From IMG/VR virus record IMGVR_UViG_3300005289_000052, positions 179,670 to 243,669 of that record: 64,000 nt of DNA; one strand, written 5' to 3'. The DNA is from a virus. Positions 22,520 through 30,846 of the stretch are shown here, in pieces. The notes under the pieces were generated by a model. The model had not been told where the DNA came from and searched no databases. It saw only the letters and a program-made list of their open reading frames with translations. The position numbers and the translations under genes are program-made. Positions within the stretch are counted from its first letter, which is position 1; each line of letters opens with the position of its first letter.

Positions 22520-23335
22520 ATGAACCCGATTCAAAAAGCAATCTCGGACGTGAAGATGGCCATCCCTCGGCCTATCCTCGAACGCACGTTCATGAAACCG
22601 GACCCGTACGCTATGGGTACCCGGATGTCTTACAACCCAACGTCTCTGGATTTCCGGCTGCGCACCGCTGTTATTGAAGGCAACGTTCTGCCCGACTGTA
22701 ACTTGGTAGGTGGTACTGAGGTTACGATTCCTTTGGTTTCCGTAATTCCCCAGTGGGTCTCAGACTACAACGTGGTCTACCGCGTCCCAAAATCCTTGAC
22801 TCAAAACCGTAGTATCTTAAGACTGTTGCACCTGACCTTCGGTGATGGTGGTGTGGTCGGTAGTATGAACTTGGCTATCCAAGGTCGTTCTGCTTTGATG
22901 GACGGTGCTCAAGGTGTACTTCAGTCTCACCTGCCCATTCCGATTGTCTCGACCGCTAACCTTGAGTTGCTGGCTGAGAACGTCGTCTTGGTAAAAGACA
23001 ACATCACCATGCCTGGGAACCCGTTCCTGCGCTGTGTGGTAGAGGGTGACTCTGAACTCAACCACTTGCAACCAACCTCCTACAAAGCGTTCTCTAAGTT
23101 GGTGGTGTTGGCTACTAAGGCTTACATCTTCACTAACATCGCTCTGCCAATGGACCAAGCGGAACTGTCCGGCGGTATGGCGTTGGGGCGCTTCAAGGAA
23201 ATCGTCGATGGCTATGCGGATGCTTACGAGCAATACGAACAGTACTTCGAAGAGACTTGGCGCAAGGTTGCTATCTTCAACGACCCAGAGGCGAACAAGC
23301 GTCACCTCAAGTTGCTGACCGGTGGCCGGTGGTAA
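22520..23335 (+). CDS. Phage protein, probably virion-associated (271 aa)
   Basis: ATG at 22520 with GAGG; the frame is open 45 codons further upstream, without a site. N-terminal helix, then a beta-rich body (VTIPLVSVIPQWVSDYNVVYRVP) and a C-terminal helical tail. No enzyme motif. Lone plus-strand gene ending at a bidirectional terminator, as for other late structural genes here. Role inferred only from orientation and composition. Confidence 0.7.
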   Translation: MNPIQKAISDVKMAIPRPILERTFMKPDPYAMGTRMSYNPTSLDFRLRTAVIEGNVLPDCNLVGGTEVTIPLVSVIPQWVSDYNVVYRVPKSLTQNRSILRLLHLTFGDGGVVGSMNLAIQGRSALMDGAQGVLQSHLPIPIVSTANLELLAENVVLVKDNITMPGNPFLRCVVEGDSELNHLQPTSYKAFSKLVVLATKAYIFTNIALPMDQAELSGGMALGRFKEIVDGYADAYEQYEQYFEETWRKVAIFNDPEANKRHLKLLTGGRW

Positions 23336-23349
23336 GAGGCAAAAAAAAA

Positions 23350-23374
23350 AGAGCAGGGAACAACCCCTGCTCTT
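23350..23374. terminator. Bidirectional terminator between converging genes
   Basis: AGAGCAGGG-AACAA-CCCCTGCTCT with A-run on the left and TTTATGCCG on the right. Confidence 0.85.
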
Positions 23375-23381
23375 TATGCCG

Positions 23382-24257
23382 TTAGGCCGCTAGTGAAGGT
23401 CTCGGTTTACGTTCTTTGCTGAACATAAACTCCATACGGGACTTAATGACCTGGTTAAAGTCGTAAGCTGGGAACGCACGGTCGTCATGAAACCACTTGA
23501 AAGAGTACCCGCCAATTTCAGTGATGTCCTTGTCTGCCAGTTTCTTGGCAATCAGCTCAGCGTCGATGCCAGTCATCAGGTAGGCACCCTGGATGGAGTG
23601 GCACACGATGGTGCGGTTATCACCGTGGTCAACGCAACGGATCTTGTCGCCGCCTTTCAAAGGCTTCTCTGGTGGGACGTGTTTCTTCGGAGTATGTTTG
23701 GCTACGAACTCTTCGCGAGGGTTCTTGGCCATTTGATGGACTACGTCCGGCAGGGTCAACTTAGCAGCCAGATCCTGTACCGTCATGTCCATAGCCGAAG
23801 CCGCTACCTGTAGCGAAGGGTAGATGAACATACGGCCGGTGTGTTTCTGACAGACCAGGATTTGAGCACGCCACGAAGAACCACTAGGCTTTTCACGAGC
23901 CGGTGCATCCATCGCTCTAGAAAGCTGGTGACTGATGGTGGGGTTCAGTGTATTGCTGTCTTCCCAGAATAGATTGGAAGCCTTGCAGTTTTCTGGGTTC
24001 ATGTCACGATGGCCAGTAATCCACATCTGGTTACCATCGCCCACGGGTGGCGGACCGTTAAACAATTCGTTTACCAGATCCCCTAAGTACATCTCGGGAC
24101 TCCCGTGCATCTGGAGCTTAAGATAGCCGTCTTCGTCATTGCGACATTGGATCATCCGCCAACGGTTACCCAAACCTTCTTTGCGCACTCGCGCATTACC
24201 CGCATCGCTAACTTCATATTTGCGATTCTCGGGTACTGGTTCCCATCTTTCAGTCAT
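23382..24257 (-). CDS. NUMOD4/HNH homing-endonuclease-like protein, apparently degenerate
   Basis: 291 residues. N-terminal W-x-PVPENRKYEVSDAGNARV fits NUMOD4. Then an HNH_3-like region: YLGDLVNELFNGPPP and GHRDMNPENCKASNLFW. The usual first His of the VHRLVAxAF strand is replaced, so nuclease activity is doubtful. The C-terminal part (SIQGAYLMTGIDAELIAKKL) looks like a NUMOD1-type helix-turn-helix DNA-binding element. It has an early-type promoter 33 bp upstream, not an intron location. It may be a domesticated DNA-binding regulator. Confidence 0.7.
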   Translation of the reverse strand: MTERWEPVPENRKYEVSDAGNARVRKEGLGNRWRMIQCRNDEDGYLKLQMHGSPEMYLGDLVNELFNGPPPVGDGNQMWITGHRDMNPENCKASNLFWEDSNTLNPTISHQLSRAMDAPAREKPSGSSWRAQILVCQKHTGRMFIYPSLQVAASAMDMTVQDLAAKLTLPDVVHQMAKNPREEFVAKHTPKKHVPPEKPLKGGDKIRCVDHGDNRTIVCHSIQGAYLMTGIDAELIAKKLADKDITEIGGYSFKWFHDDRAFPAYDFNQVIKSRMEFMFSKERKPRPSLAA

Positions 24258-24289
24258 GGTAGTAACTCCAAGCGTTAGTTGTCACATGG

Positions 24290-24297
24290 ATGATATA
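24290..24297 (-). promoter_or_regulatory. Early-type promoter motif (TATATCAT variant)
   Basis: Minus strand AAAAGATTTGAGATCTATAT continuing into CATCC; the upstream A/T and TTTGAGAT parts match other sites. Lies 33 bp before the HNH-like gene. Confidence 0.55.
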
Positions 24298-24327
24298 GAT
24301 CTCAAATCTTTTTCAAGGTACTACGGT

Positions 24328-25077
24328 ATGTCATATCAAGAAGGTAAGGGTAGTACATTTACACACGATGGAGTCGAGTATCCACTGGACCCATTCTTGG
24401 CTCGTGCTCAGAAACTCAAGGTCAAGCAACTGCGGATCAACGACATCAAGTGGAATCTGGATGGGATGACTCTGGATGCTGAACGTGTTCGTCGTGCTGA
24501 CACCAGCGTTCCGATCCTGTTCACGGTAGATCCTCAATGGGGTATCGTCATTGTTGATGGTACTCATCGCCTAGCCAAGGCTGTACAGCAAGGAAAGTAC
24601 TCGATCTCAGGTCGGGAAATCCCAAAAGCATGGTTTGACGAAATCGGGTCGGTGTCCATGGAATCGGATAACACCAACTTCACAGTAGGACAGGTGACTC
24701 GTGAACAAGTCTTTGAATGGCTCGCCCAACATGACCAAGCCAGACCTGAGCCCCCTAATGAATCAGCTTTTGCCGCTGAAGGTGCTGGGATTGATCGAGT
24801 CTACGCCTTCTGCTGGGACGGTGCCGAAATCGCAGGCTATGCGTGCCTACTCAACGGTCAACGATATCTTATCGACATGTACGTGTGTCCCCAGTATCGA
24901 CGTAAGGGTGTAGGTCGTTTGTTGGTCAACTCGTTGCTCATTGATCTGGTGGTGGTGAAGTCTTATCAGACAGCCATCATTGAGTTCCTAGAGAAATGTG
25001 GGTTCCGCTTAGAGAACGACTTCGTAAGAACCCGAATCTACCGTAAGTACCACGGACCTAAGGTACACGCTTACTGA
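24328..25077 (+). CDS. ParB-like plus GNAT acetyltransferase fusion (249 aa)
   Basis: ATG at 24328 with AAGG. First half: LRINDIKWN ... PILFTVDPQ ... IVIVDGTHRLAKAVQQG, matching the ParB/sulfiredoxin fold whose GxHRxxA loop binds nucleotide. Second half: a GNAT domain, AGYACLL, IDMYVCPQYRRKGVGRLLV (acetyl-CoA loop RRKGVG) and FLEKCGF. The combination suggests an enzyme modifying a small molecule, protein or tRNA; substrate unknown. The start lies about 30 bp from the early motif of the divergent HNH gene. Confidence 0.75.
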   Translation: MSYQEGKGSTFTHDGVEYPLDPFLARAQKLKVKQLRINDIKWNLDGMTLDAERVRRADTSVPILFTVDPQWGIVIVDGTHRLAKAVQQGKYSISGREIPKAWFDEIGSVSMESDNTNFTVGQVTREQVFEWLAQHDQARPEPPNESAFAAEGAGIDRVYAFCWDGAEIAGYACLLNGQRYLIDMYVCPQYRRKGVGRLLVNSLLIDLVVVKSYQTAIIEFLEKCGFRLENDFVRTRIYRKYHGPKVHAY

Positions 25078-25084
25078 CGGCATA

Positions 25085-25106
25085 GAGGCTCCCGTGTGGG
25101 AGCCTC
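25085..25106 (+). terminator. Terminator, perfect 9-bp hairpin
   Basis: GAGGCTCCC-GTGT-GGGAGCCTC, flanked by GACGGCATA and GTTATGC; serves the plus-strand gene ending at 25077 and probably the converging gene ending at 25117. Confidence 0.85.
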
Positions 25107-25116
25107 GTTATGCGCT

Positions 25117-25452
25117 TTACACGTGACGGCGGAACTTGTACCAGTTTGGATCGTGTACAATGTTCTCGTGGCCCTGTTTGTAGAGCACGAACTTGCCGAC
25201 GCTGGTGAAAACCTCGGTGCAATTGTATTTGTCCTGAATCTCCCAGGAAACCAAACGGGTTTCGTCCAGATACTGCGCAGGTAGCGACGCAGCATGTTGT
25301 CTTGCGTACTCCTGAATGGCTCCAATCATTTTCAGCTTGATAGGGTCCAACAGGCTAGCTTGGTCCAGGTCCCGACTGATGCAACGCCCCACACGTCCAG
25401 TCAAGTCCTCGATTAACTTTTTAAAACGAACTGTGTGTAGTTGTTCGGACAT
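25117..25452 (-). CDS. Hypothetical protein (111 aa)
   Basis: Soluble, helical first half with a basic patch and a C-terminal strand region (EVFTSVGKFVLYKQG). An AGAAG-type site precedes the ATG. Downstream of a 400-bp gene-free stretch. No family recognised. Confidence 0.65.
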   Translation of the reverse strand: MSEQLHTVRFKKLIEDLTGRVGRCISRDLDQASLLDPIKLKMIGAIQEYARQHAASLPAQYLDETRLVSWEIQDKYNCTEVFTSVGKFVLYKQGHENIVHDPNWYKFRRHV

Positions 25453-25855
25453 TTCTAAGTTCTTCTGAGGGTAAGTGTTGGTTACTACATAGCCATAGCT
25501 TACTCTCTGTAAGTATTTATCCTAACCTTTTGAAATTTCCGGGAATTTTTTTAGTTTTTGTTTTTTCTCTCTTAGGGTCGCCAGTTGCACTAGTGGTCTT
25601 GTTGTACTCGCGTACAGACCACAGGTGCCTGCTCCCTAGGCTTAAGGTTCCCTCGCGGGAACAAAAGCCAGAATAGCATACGGAGTAGGCTATGCTACGC
25701 AGCCACTCACAAAGCAATATTGTTAAGCTTCGCTTTTGTTCTATTAAACCCCCCAAACCCCCCTTGACCTTCATTTCAAAACATCAACTATACTCGCAAA
25801 AGATAAGCTAGCTTAATTATCCAAATATTGCAACAGGGGGACGAACCCCCTGCAT
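25453..25855. other. 400-bp gene-free, hairpin-rich region
   Basis: Contains GGTCT-N-AGACC (about 25600-25620), GGTTCCC-TCGC-GGGAACC-type hairpin near 25647, TAGCATA/TATGCTA near 25674-25697, a T-rich tract near 25540-25570, two runs of six C (25749-25763), and on the plus strand TTGACC 19 bp before TATACT (about 25764-25794), like a host sigma-70 promoter. No gene is supported. Confidence 0.5.
25834..25852 (-). terminator. Terminator hairpin
   Basis: CAGGGGG-ACGAA-CCCCCTG, just after the stop at 25856. Confidence 0.75.
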
Positions 25856-26260
25856 TCAAAGATAGAAGTAGTCAGTAGTGTCCTTTTGAACAAAATGGAT
25901 AACGACTTGATGAACCAAAGCCTTGAAGACATCAGGTTCAACCACAAACAACTCAGTCCCCACTTGAACATAGAAACGACTGTACTCCAACCGTCTAAGT
26001 TGATGACCTACCTCAGACGTACAAAGATAATGGTTAGGTCTAACCTTGATATCGTCTTTGTAGTTGACTAACGGTAAGTGGTCATAGATAAACAGCCTCA
26101 CCTTAGGCTGTCCTTCTCTTTCATCAGTTCCCAACTCACGTACCGCAACGAAAGCATCCACACGGGCCTCTAGGAGGCTCTCTAACGAACGTACGCTACT
26201 TGCGAGTACACATCCTAGGATCTGAGCTAACGTGGTATCTACCGCTATTGCCTGCCCCAT
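25856..26260 (-). CDS. Hypothetical protein (134 aa), small-paralogue type
   Basis: ATG at 26260 with GGGGG. Helical N-terminal half, then strands: VRLFIYDHLPLV, YSRFYVQVGTELFVVEPDVF; the latter resembles the C-terminal strand pair of the 9.5-12.4 kb cluster. Function unknown. Confidence 0.65.
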   Translation of the reverse strand: MGQAIAVDTTLAQILGCVLASSVRSLESLLEARVDAFVAVRELGTDEREGQPKVRLFIYDHLPLVNYKDDIKVRPNHYLCTSEVGHQLRRLEYSRFYVQVGTELFVVEPDVFKALVHQVVIHFVQKDTTDYFYL

Positions 26261-26277
26261 ACTAACCCCCTGCATAA

Positions 26278-26297
26278 AAGGGAGCCGAAGCTCCCTT
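26278..26297 (-). terminator. Terminator, UUCG-loop hairpin
   Basis: AAGGGAGC-CGAA-GCTCCCTT, perfect 8-bp stem, with GCATA flank; follows the stop at 26304. Confidence 0.88.
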
Positions 26298-26303
26298 GAA
26301 TGG

Positions 26304-26798
26304 TTAGACCGCACACGCTACGAATAACGCAGCATCTTCCAGACTGGCCACAACGACTGCACCGGAGTCAGAACATTGGGTCAGTAACTTCGAACGTTCA
26401 GCGTTAACCGGACGGCCAACGACGATGGCGTTCTCAGGTTCTTCGATTGCACCAGCTACGCGACGCTGCTCGAACGCGGAAGTACCGGGTTCTTCAGGCA
26501 GCACGAAGATACGAGTAGCAGTTGCCAGGGCCTTCACAGTGTCGACGACGGCCTGTTCTTGTAGCTGGATGGTTTCCAGGGAAGGAGAGTTGGAGGTGTC
26601 GACGTTCCATACTTTCACTTCCTTGTGGCATTCCATCATGATGGCTTCCCACTCACCAGAACCGATGTCGCCGTGGATCACCACGTTACGTTCGTTCTGA
26701 ATCCCGTCCACATCCGCCTGCTCATCGATAGGAGCTGCGTTGTTTTCAGGAGCCTCATCTGCTTCGTCCGACGGATCGAAGTATTCACCAAGAGACAT
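26304..26798 (-). CDS. Hypothetical protein (164 aa)
   Basis: ATG with AAGGAG. Acidic, probably disordered first 40 residues, then an alternating alpha/beta body (VVIHGDIGSGEWEAIM, ATRIFVLPEEPG, AIVVGRPV, GAVVVASLEDAALFVAC) resembling a small Rossmann-like fold. No catalytic motif certain. Downstream of the 27.5 kb gene and separated by a terminator. Confidence 0.68.
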   Translation of the reverse strand: MSLGEYFDPSDEADEAPENNAAPIDEQADVDGIQNERNVVIHGDIGSGEWEAIMMECHKEVKVWNVDTSNSPSLETIQLQEQAVVDTVKALATATRIFVLPEEPGTSAFEQRRVAGAIEEPENAIVVGRPVNAERSKLLTQCSDSGAVVVASLEDAALFVACAV

Positions 26799-26842
26799 AT
26801 AAAGCTCCTTTTGCAGTTTGGTCTCATAAGATCGCAAAAAAA

Positions 26843-26866
26843 AGAGGGAGTGTGACCTCCCTTCTT
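26843..26866 (-). terminator. Terminator with U tract
   Basis: GGGAG-TGTGAC-CTCCC extended by AAAGA/TCTTT; A8 on the left gives a U tract for the minus-strand transcript. Confidence 0.8.
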
Positions 26867-26875
26867 TTTGCCGCG

Positions 26876-27526
26876 TCAAACGCGTTGCCGCAAGATAGCC
26901 TTCTCACGAGCCACCTGGATGAACAGCCCGTTCTTCGAGCCATCCTTGTTTCCGGTGATTGTGAGCAGGTCTACTTTCATGTGTGCGATCTCGACACGCT
27001 TTACGTTTTCTTCGTTCAGCGTACCGTCCTTATTGAGCAAGCAGTTGTGGATGCGAAGACCCAGCAAGCGCAGCTCGTCAATCTGTGGTTGAGCTTCTTT
27101 CGGATAACCTTCGAGCAAACACACGTGCTCATAGAAGATTGCGAAGTGACGGATTAAATCACCCACTGGATCTTTTACTATGGTCGTTGGATCTGGCATG
27201 GTACGGTTTCCTACATTGTTCCACCGGTCACGCACCTCCTGAAGGGCAGCTCGGAGATTGTCTTCTCCAAGTTGCTCAATCATGTACTTCGTCATCCCTG
27301 AGATAACACTCTCACGAGTGAAGGTAACACCGGGGTTCTCTTGCAGGTACTGCTCGAGGAAAGTAGGAGGGCGAGGTTCATAGTCATTACCAACCTCCAT
27401 ACCTTTTAACGCAGCCGGATCATCACCGGTAAAACTTGGAGCTGGAATACCCCATTGTGGAGTATCCATGATGGAACTGAAGTCACACGGGATTTCGTCT
27501 TCTGAGACGTTAGTTTCTTGGCGCAC
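26876..27526 (-). CDS. Hypothetical protein (216 aa)
   Basis: GTG start with AGAGG nine bases upstream. Extended Pro-rich N-terminus (PPTFLEQYLQENPG), then a helical domain and a C-terminal strand pair (MKVDLLTITG...LFIQVA). No known motif. Confidence 0.65.
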   Translation of the reverse strand: MRQETNVSEDEIPCDFSSIMDTPQWGIPAPSFTGDDPAALKGMEVGNDYEPRPPTFLEQYLQENPGVTFTRESVISGMTKYMIEQLGEDNLRAALQEVRDRWNNVGNRTMPDPTTIVKDPVGDLIRHFAIFYEHVCLLEGYPKEAQPQIDELRLLGLRIHNCLLNKDGTLNEENVKRVEIAHMKVDLLTITGNKDGSKNGLFIQVAREKAILRQRV

Positions 27527-27556
27527 GTGAGTAGCCTCTAGAGAAAAAAGAAAAGT

Positions 27557-27580
27557 CCCCAGGAGCCGAAGCTCCCAGGG
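27557..27580 (-). terminator. Terminator hairpin with bulges
   Basis: Inner GGAGC-CGAA-GCTCC plus outer CCC/GGG, with an A-rich left flank; follows the stop at 27588. Confidence 0.65.
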
Positions 27581-27587
27581 TTATTGC

Positions 27588-28193
27588 TTACAGGGTGGAT
27601 TGACCGCCCTGCTGGGTGGACATGCTCAATGCGTTGAGCGCTTCAACCAGTGCTGGGTCAGCCACTTGGGAGAACGCGTCGCGCATATCTTCGTCGATGA
27701 GGGGTTCTGGTTGCTCGCCCACTTCAACTGCACCGCCGTCCATGCCGTGTGCGACGTTAGTAGGCATCCGATGGATACCGCCTTTGCGCCCACGAACGAT
27801 GGTGGCGAGTCGAGCCTTGACCATTTCTTCGACCTTGACTTTGAAACCAGGTTCGATCAGCTCTTTGGCTTCAGCGATGGTTTCGTAGTGCTTGCCTTTC
27901 TGATCGAGCTTTTCGGCTTCGTCGGTTTTACCGGCGCGGGTAGCCAACTCGAGTTGAATGGCCAGGTCGAACATTTTCTCAGCCATCTTTTCGACGGTGT
28001 AGGATTTCAGAAGGAACTCAGAAACCCGACGCTCGGCCGGACGGACGATTTCAGCTTCACGCATGGCCAGGATTTGATCGGCAGTGCGAACAGCCGGAAC
28101 TGGTGCAGGCTGAGGGTTGCTCAGTACAGCCAGAGACAAGGCGCTGAAAGTACGTGGGCCCATTTTTTCGGTAGTGGTGAAAGTATTGAACAT
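27588..28193 (-). CDS. Hypothetical protein, abundant-type codon use (201 aa)
   Basis: Very good AAGGAG site. Pro-rich N-terminal segment, then long amphipathic helices (KMAEKMFDLAIQLELATRAG) and a flexible acidic C-terminus. Codon choice (many C/G-ending codons) matches chimallin and PhuZ, suggesting high expression. No family recognised. Confidence 0.7.
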   Translation of the reverse strand: MFNTFTTTEKMGPRTFSALSLAVLSNPQPAPVPAVRTADQILAMREAEIVRPAERRVSEFLLKSYTVEKMAEKMFDLAIQLELATRAGKTDEAEKLDQKGKHYETIAEAKELIEPGFKVKVEEMVKARLATIVRGRKGGIHRMPTNVAHGMDGGAVEVGEQPEPLIDEDMRDAFSQVADPALVEALNALSMSTQQGGQSTL

Positions 28194-28262
28194 GGTGACT
28201 CTCCTTAGAGCATTAGCTTAGGTGTGGACCACCCGGAATTGGATGGTCCGTTGGGGTTGGTA

Positions 28263-29069
28263 TTACTGTTGGGTGAGGAACGCGAAACCGGTGACATCAC
28301 CGTTATCGTCGGTCAGCGGCTTGGTGCCGAAGAACGCAACGAGTTCGTTATTACCGAGCAGCGCACCAACAGGTACGTTGTCGAACGAACCAGGCAGGTT
28401 GGTCATCAGGCGGCGCAGTTCATTGACGGTGAGCTGAGGAATTTCCAGCTCATCTTCCTTACCGTCTACACGAACCATATCCCACAGCACGTTACCGGAC
28501 ATGTCGCTGTAGCGAGAAGCCGCAGCGCGAGCCGATTGAGTGCGGGTATCGAGGTTGCCGCCGCAGGAGTAGGTGCTCAGTTGAGCATCGCCTTCTTCGG
28601 ACAGGCACAGTTCGTTCAGGCAGAAAATGGTGTTACCCATGATTGCTACCACACGCTCACGCTGACCTGGTTTGCCGAACTTGGCAACGTGAGTCAGTTG
28701 AGTGTGCGAACGACCGTTGTTGTGCAGGTCTTTGATCAGACCCTTTTGCTCGATGGCCGAGGCGATCAGCTTGTCGTTCTCGAGACCTTTCTTGCGGAAG
28801 ATGCGTTCAGCTTTGGTTTCCAGCGGCAGCCACAGATCAGCGATGGCTTGCTTGAAAGCATTACCAGCACCGAACGATTCGACGCACACTTGATCCAGCT
28901 CATTCACCCACGCGTTGTCGATGTTGCCATCTTCACGCATCAGGTAGATAATCGGGGTGCCGTCGATGCCAGCTACTACGGAGTGCTTGGTGTAAAGACC
29001 ATCTTTGCTGCGAGCGAACTCAACAACTTGATTGGTGATTACTTCAACGGCTTCTTTGGTGTATTTCAT
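28263..29069 (-). CDS. Early hypothetical protein (268 aa)
   Basis: ATG at 29069 with AAGGA; an open frame 19 codons longer lacks a site. Mixed alpha/beta; IIYLMREDGNIDNAW, VVAIMGNTIFCLNELCL and YSCGGNLDT are landmarks, none diagnostic. An early-type promoter lies 62 bp upstream, and codon use is of the high-expression kind. Likely an abundant early protein of unknown role. Confidence 0.7.
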   Translation of the reverse strand: MKYTKEAVEVITNQVVEFARSKDGLYTKHSVVAGIDGTPIIYLMREDGNIDNAWVNELDQVCVESFGAGNAFKQAIADLWLPLETKAERIFRKKGLENDKLIASAIEQKGLIKDLHNNGRSHTQLTHVAKFGKPGQRERVVAIMGNTIFCLNELCLSEEGDAQLSTYSCGGNLDTRTQSARAAASRYSDMSGNVLWDMVRVDGKEDELEIPQLTVNELRRLMTNLPGSFDNVPVGALLGNNELVAFFGTKPLTDDNGDVTGFAFLTQQ

Positions 29070-29130
29070 TTTACTTTCCTTCTGAGGATAATTAGGTTGT
29101 CGAAAGGGATTTGGTATCCTATTCACTGTG

Positions 29131-29138
29131 GTAATATG
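29131..29138 (-). promoter_or_regulatory. Early-type promoter motif (CATATTAC)
   Basis: Minus strand AAATCTCAGATACATATTAC; 62 bp before the start at 29069. One of the best matches to the shared consensus. Confidence 0.7.
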
Positions 29139-29212
29139 TATCTGAGATTTCTTTATTTCGACTTTTCCCTTAGGCGTAATTTATGACTACAGTTACTCCT
29201 GAGGAAGGCGTC

Positions 29213-30439
29213 ATGGCCAGTACTATCAAAGGGGTCTTCAACGATGAACTCGGAGACCTCGAGCTTGACCCTAAGCTCGCAAAACGTTTGTCACATTTCA
29301 AGCACGCCTTTATCAACAAGAACGATGACCACATCAACTTCTTCGGTGGTAACCTTCTAGGCGTGGAGATTGTCCGTTACCTACAGGCTGACCGCGACCA
29401 ATGGTTCAGCGAGGTGTTGGATATCGACGACGTACTCCTGACCGAGAAGCTGTACGGTTTGGATGTCATCAACGAGGAGTTCAAACGGACTTCCGACGTA
29501 GTGAACCTGACCAGCGTTTGGTTACTGCACGCGCTTTATAACTCCAAGCGACTGACCGCTACGGAGAAAGAGAAAGCGATGGTCGATGTGGCGTACATGT
29601 TACAGGTGAAGTTCATCACCAGTATCTTTGCCCACTACTTCAAGTTCCCCGCGGATAAAGAGATTGCTCAAGCGGTCTACGAATCCTTAAGTTACAAGTT
29701 CGCTCTTAAACGAGCTGGTAGCTGGAACGCTTTGTTCATTGAACGTTCCAAGGACATCATTGCCCACAACAGCATTCACTTCAAGACCATCAAGGATTTC
29801 AACGACGACGAGGCGATCTTGTACATGATCACCGACATCCAAGGTCGTATCCGTGAAGTGGTTAAGAAGATGTACGCTGTACTGATTCAGATGCGCGATG
29901 ACAAGAACCGCATTACCAGTACCTCCAGTGTGTCTTTAACCACAGATGGGGAGATGATCCTCAAAGACCGTCAGCGTGGCTTCTCCACCTACAAGCGGTA
30001 TATCCACGAGATCATCCCAGACCGCACCACGTTTATTCGTGATGAGGTCGTGTCTGTTATTACAGACGCCATGCACACTATGTCACCAAAGCTGTTCCTG
30101 GACGTGTTGGAACATTGTAGCGCCAACTACGGCAAAGCAAACCACGCCGAGATTGGTGAGCTGTGTGACGAGACCTTGCTCCACGCCTTCGACTGGTTGT
30201 CGGCTAACAAAGCCTTGCTTCGTAACCAAGCGGACCTCGGTAAGTTGTTGACCCGACTGCGCTCGCTGTATATGGCATCGCGTATGGTTGACCCGACGCT
30301 ACTCAAGATGCGGGATCTGGCTGACAACATCGTTAACAAATCCAGTACCTCCAAGAACAAGGCCATGCAAGCATCTCTGCGAACTGGCCTGCAATTGTAC
30401 ATCGTGCTTCGGACGTTCACGATGAACTACTACTCCTGA
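29213..30439 (+). CDS. Phage structural/assembly-type protein (408 aa)
   Basis: Start at ATG 29213 after GAGGAAGG; an ATG ten codons earlier (29183) is possible. Almost wholly helical, with repeated acidic/basic helices and no membrane segment. Plus-strand, followed seven bases later by a small gene and then the terminase on the other strand. The position near terminase and tail genes suggests a late assembly role; no motif confirms it. Confidence 0.7.
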   Translation: MASTIKGVFNDELGDLELDPKLAKRLSHFKHAFINKNDDHINFFGGNLLGVEIVRYLQADRDQWFSEVLDIDDVLLTEKLYGLDVINEEFKRTSDVVNLTSVWLLHALYNSKRLTATEKEKAMVDVAYMLQVKFITSIFAHYFKFPADKEIAQAVYESLSYKFALKRAGSWNALFIERSKDIIAHNSIHFKTIKDFNDDEAILYMITDIQGRIREVVKKMYAVLIQMRDDKNRITSTSSVSLTTDGEMILKDRQRGFSTYKRYIHEIIPDRTTFIRDEVVSVITDAMHTMSPKLFLDVLEHCSANYGKANHAEIGELCDETLLHAFDWLSANKALLRNQADLGKLLTRLRSLYMASRMVDPTLLKMRDLADNIVNKSSTSKNKAMQASLRTGLQLYIVLRTFTMNYYS

Positions 30440-30445
30440 GGCAAT

Positions 30446-30808
30446 ATGAAAAGACTCATCCCGCTCTTTAAAGCGTTAGGCACCCAGTTCAACTCGGAAC
30501 ATGTCGAGACGATCATGAAGGTTGAGCGCGCTCCTTTTGAGGGCGACTTGCGCAAGATCATCAAGTCGACTGAACAAGCCATCCGGGTCACCACTCGGAT
30601 TGAAAGCTGGGAGTTTCTGTGGTGGAGCGGGTATGAGGAAAAGTCGTGGGTGAACTACCATGTAGTCCATAACCTCAAGCTCGGTTACATGAATGGTCGA
30701 AACGTTTTGGCCTACAGTGACCGGACTGAGGGTACGATCGTCAACTACCACAAGCTGGCGAAATTGTACAGCGACTCGTTGAACTTGGTTTTCCAACAAG
30801 TTGGTTGA
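30446..30808 (+). CDS. Hypothetical protein (120 aa)
   Basis: CTGAGG site in the end of the preceding gene, so co-translated. Basic helical N-terminus, aromatic middle (SWEFLWWSGYEEKSW). Probably a partner of the 408-residue protein. Ends at a bidirectional hairpin facing the terminase gene. Confidence 0.68.
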   Translation: MKRLIPLFKALGTQFNSEHVETIMKVERAPFEGDLRKIIKSTEQAIRVTTRIESWEFLWWSGYEEKSWVNYHVVHNLKLGYMNGRNVLAYSDRTEGTIVNYHKLAKLYSDSLNLVFQQVG

Positions 30809-30818
30809 CAGCATAAGG

Positions 30819-30836
30819 GGAGGGCCTGAGCCCTCC
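30819..30836. terminator. Bidirectional terminator between converging genes
   Basis: GGAGGGC-CTGA-GCCCTCC, flanked by GACAGCATAA and CTATGCCG. Confidence 0.8.
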
Positions 30837-30846
30837 CTCTATGCCG

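Noticed and set aside
25517-25774. 85-codon minus-strand frame in the gene-free region
   Set aside because: Low-complexity translation across hairpins and a terminator-like T tract, no convincing start.
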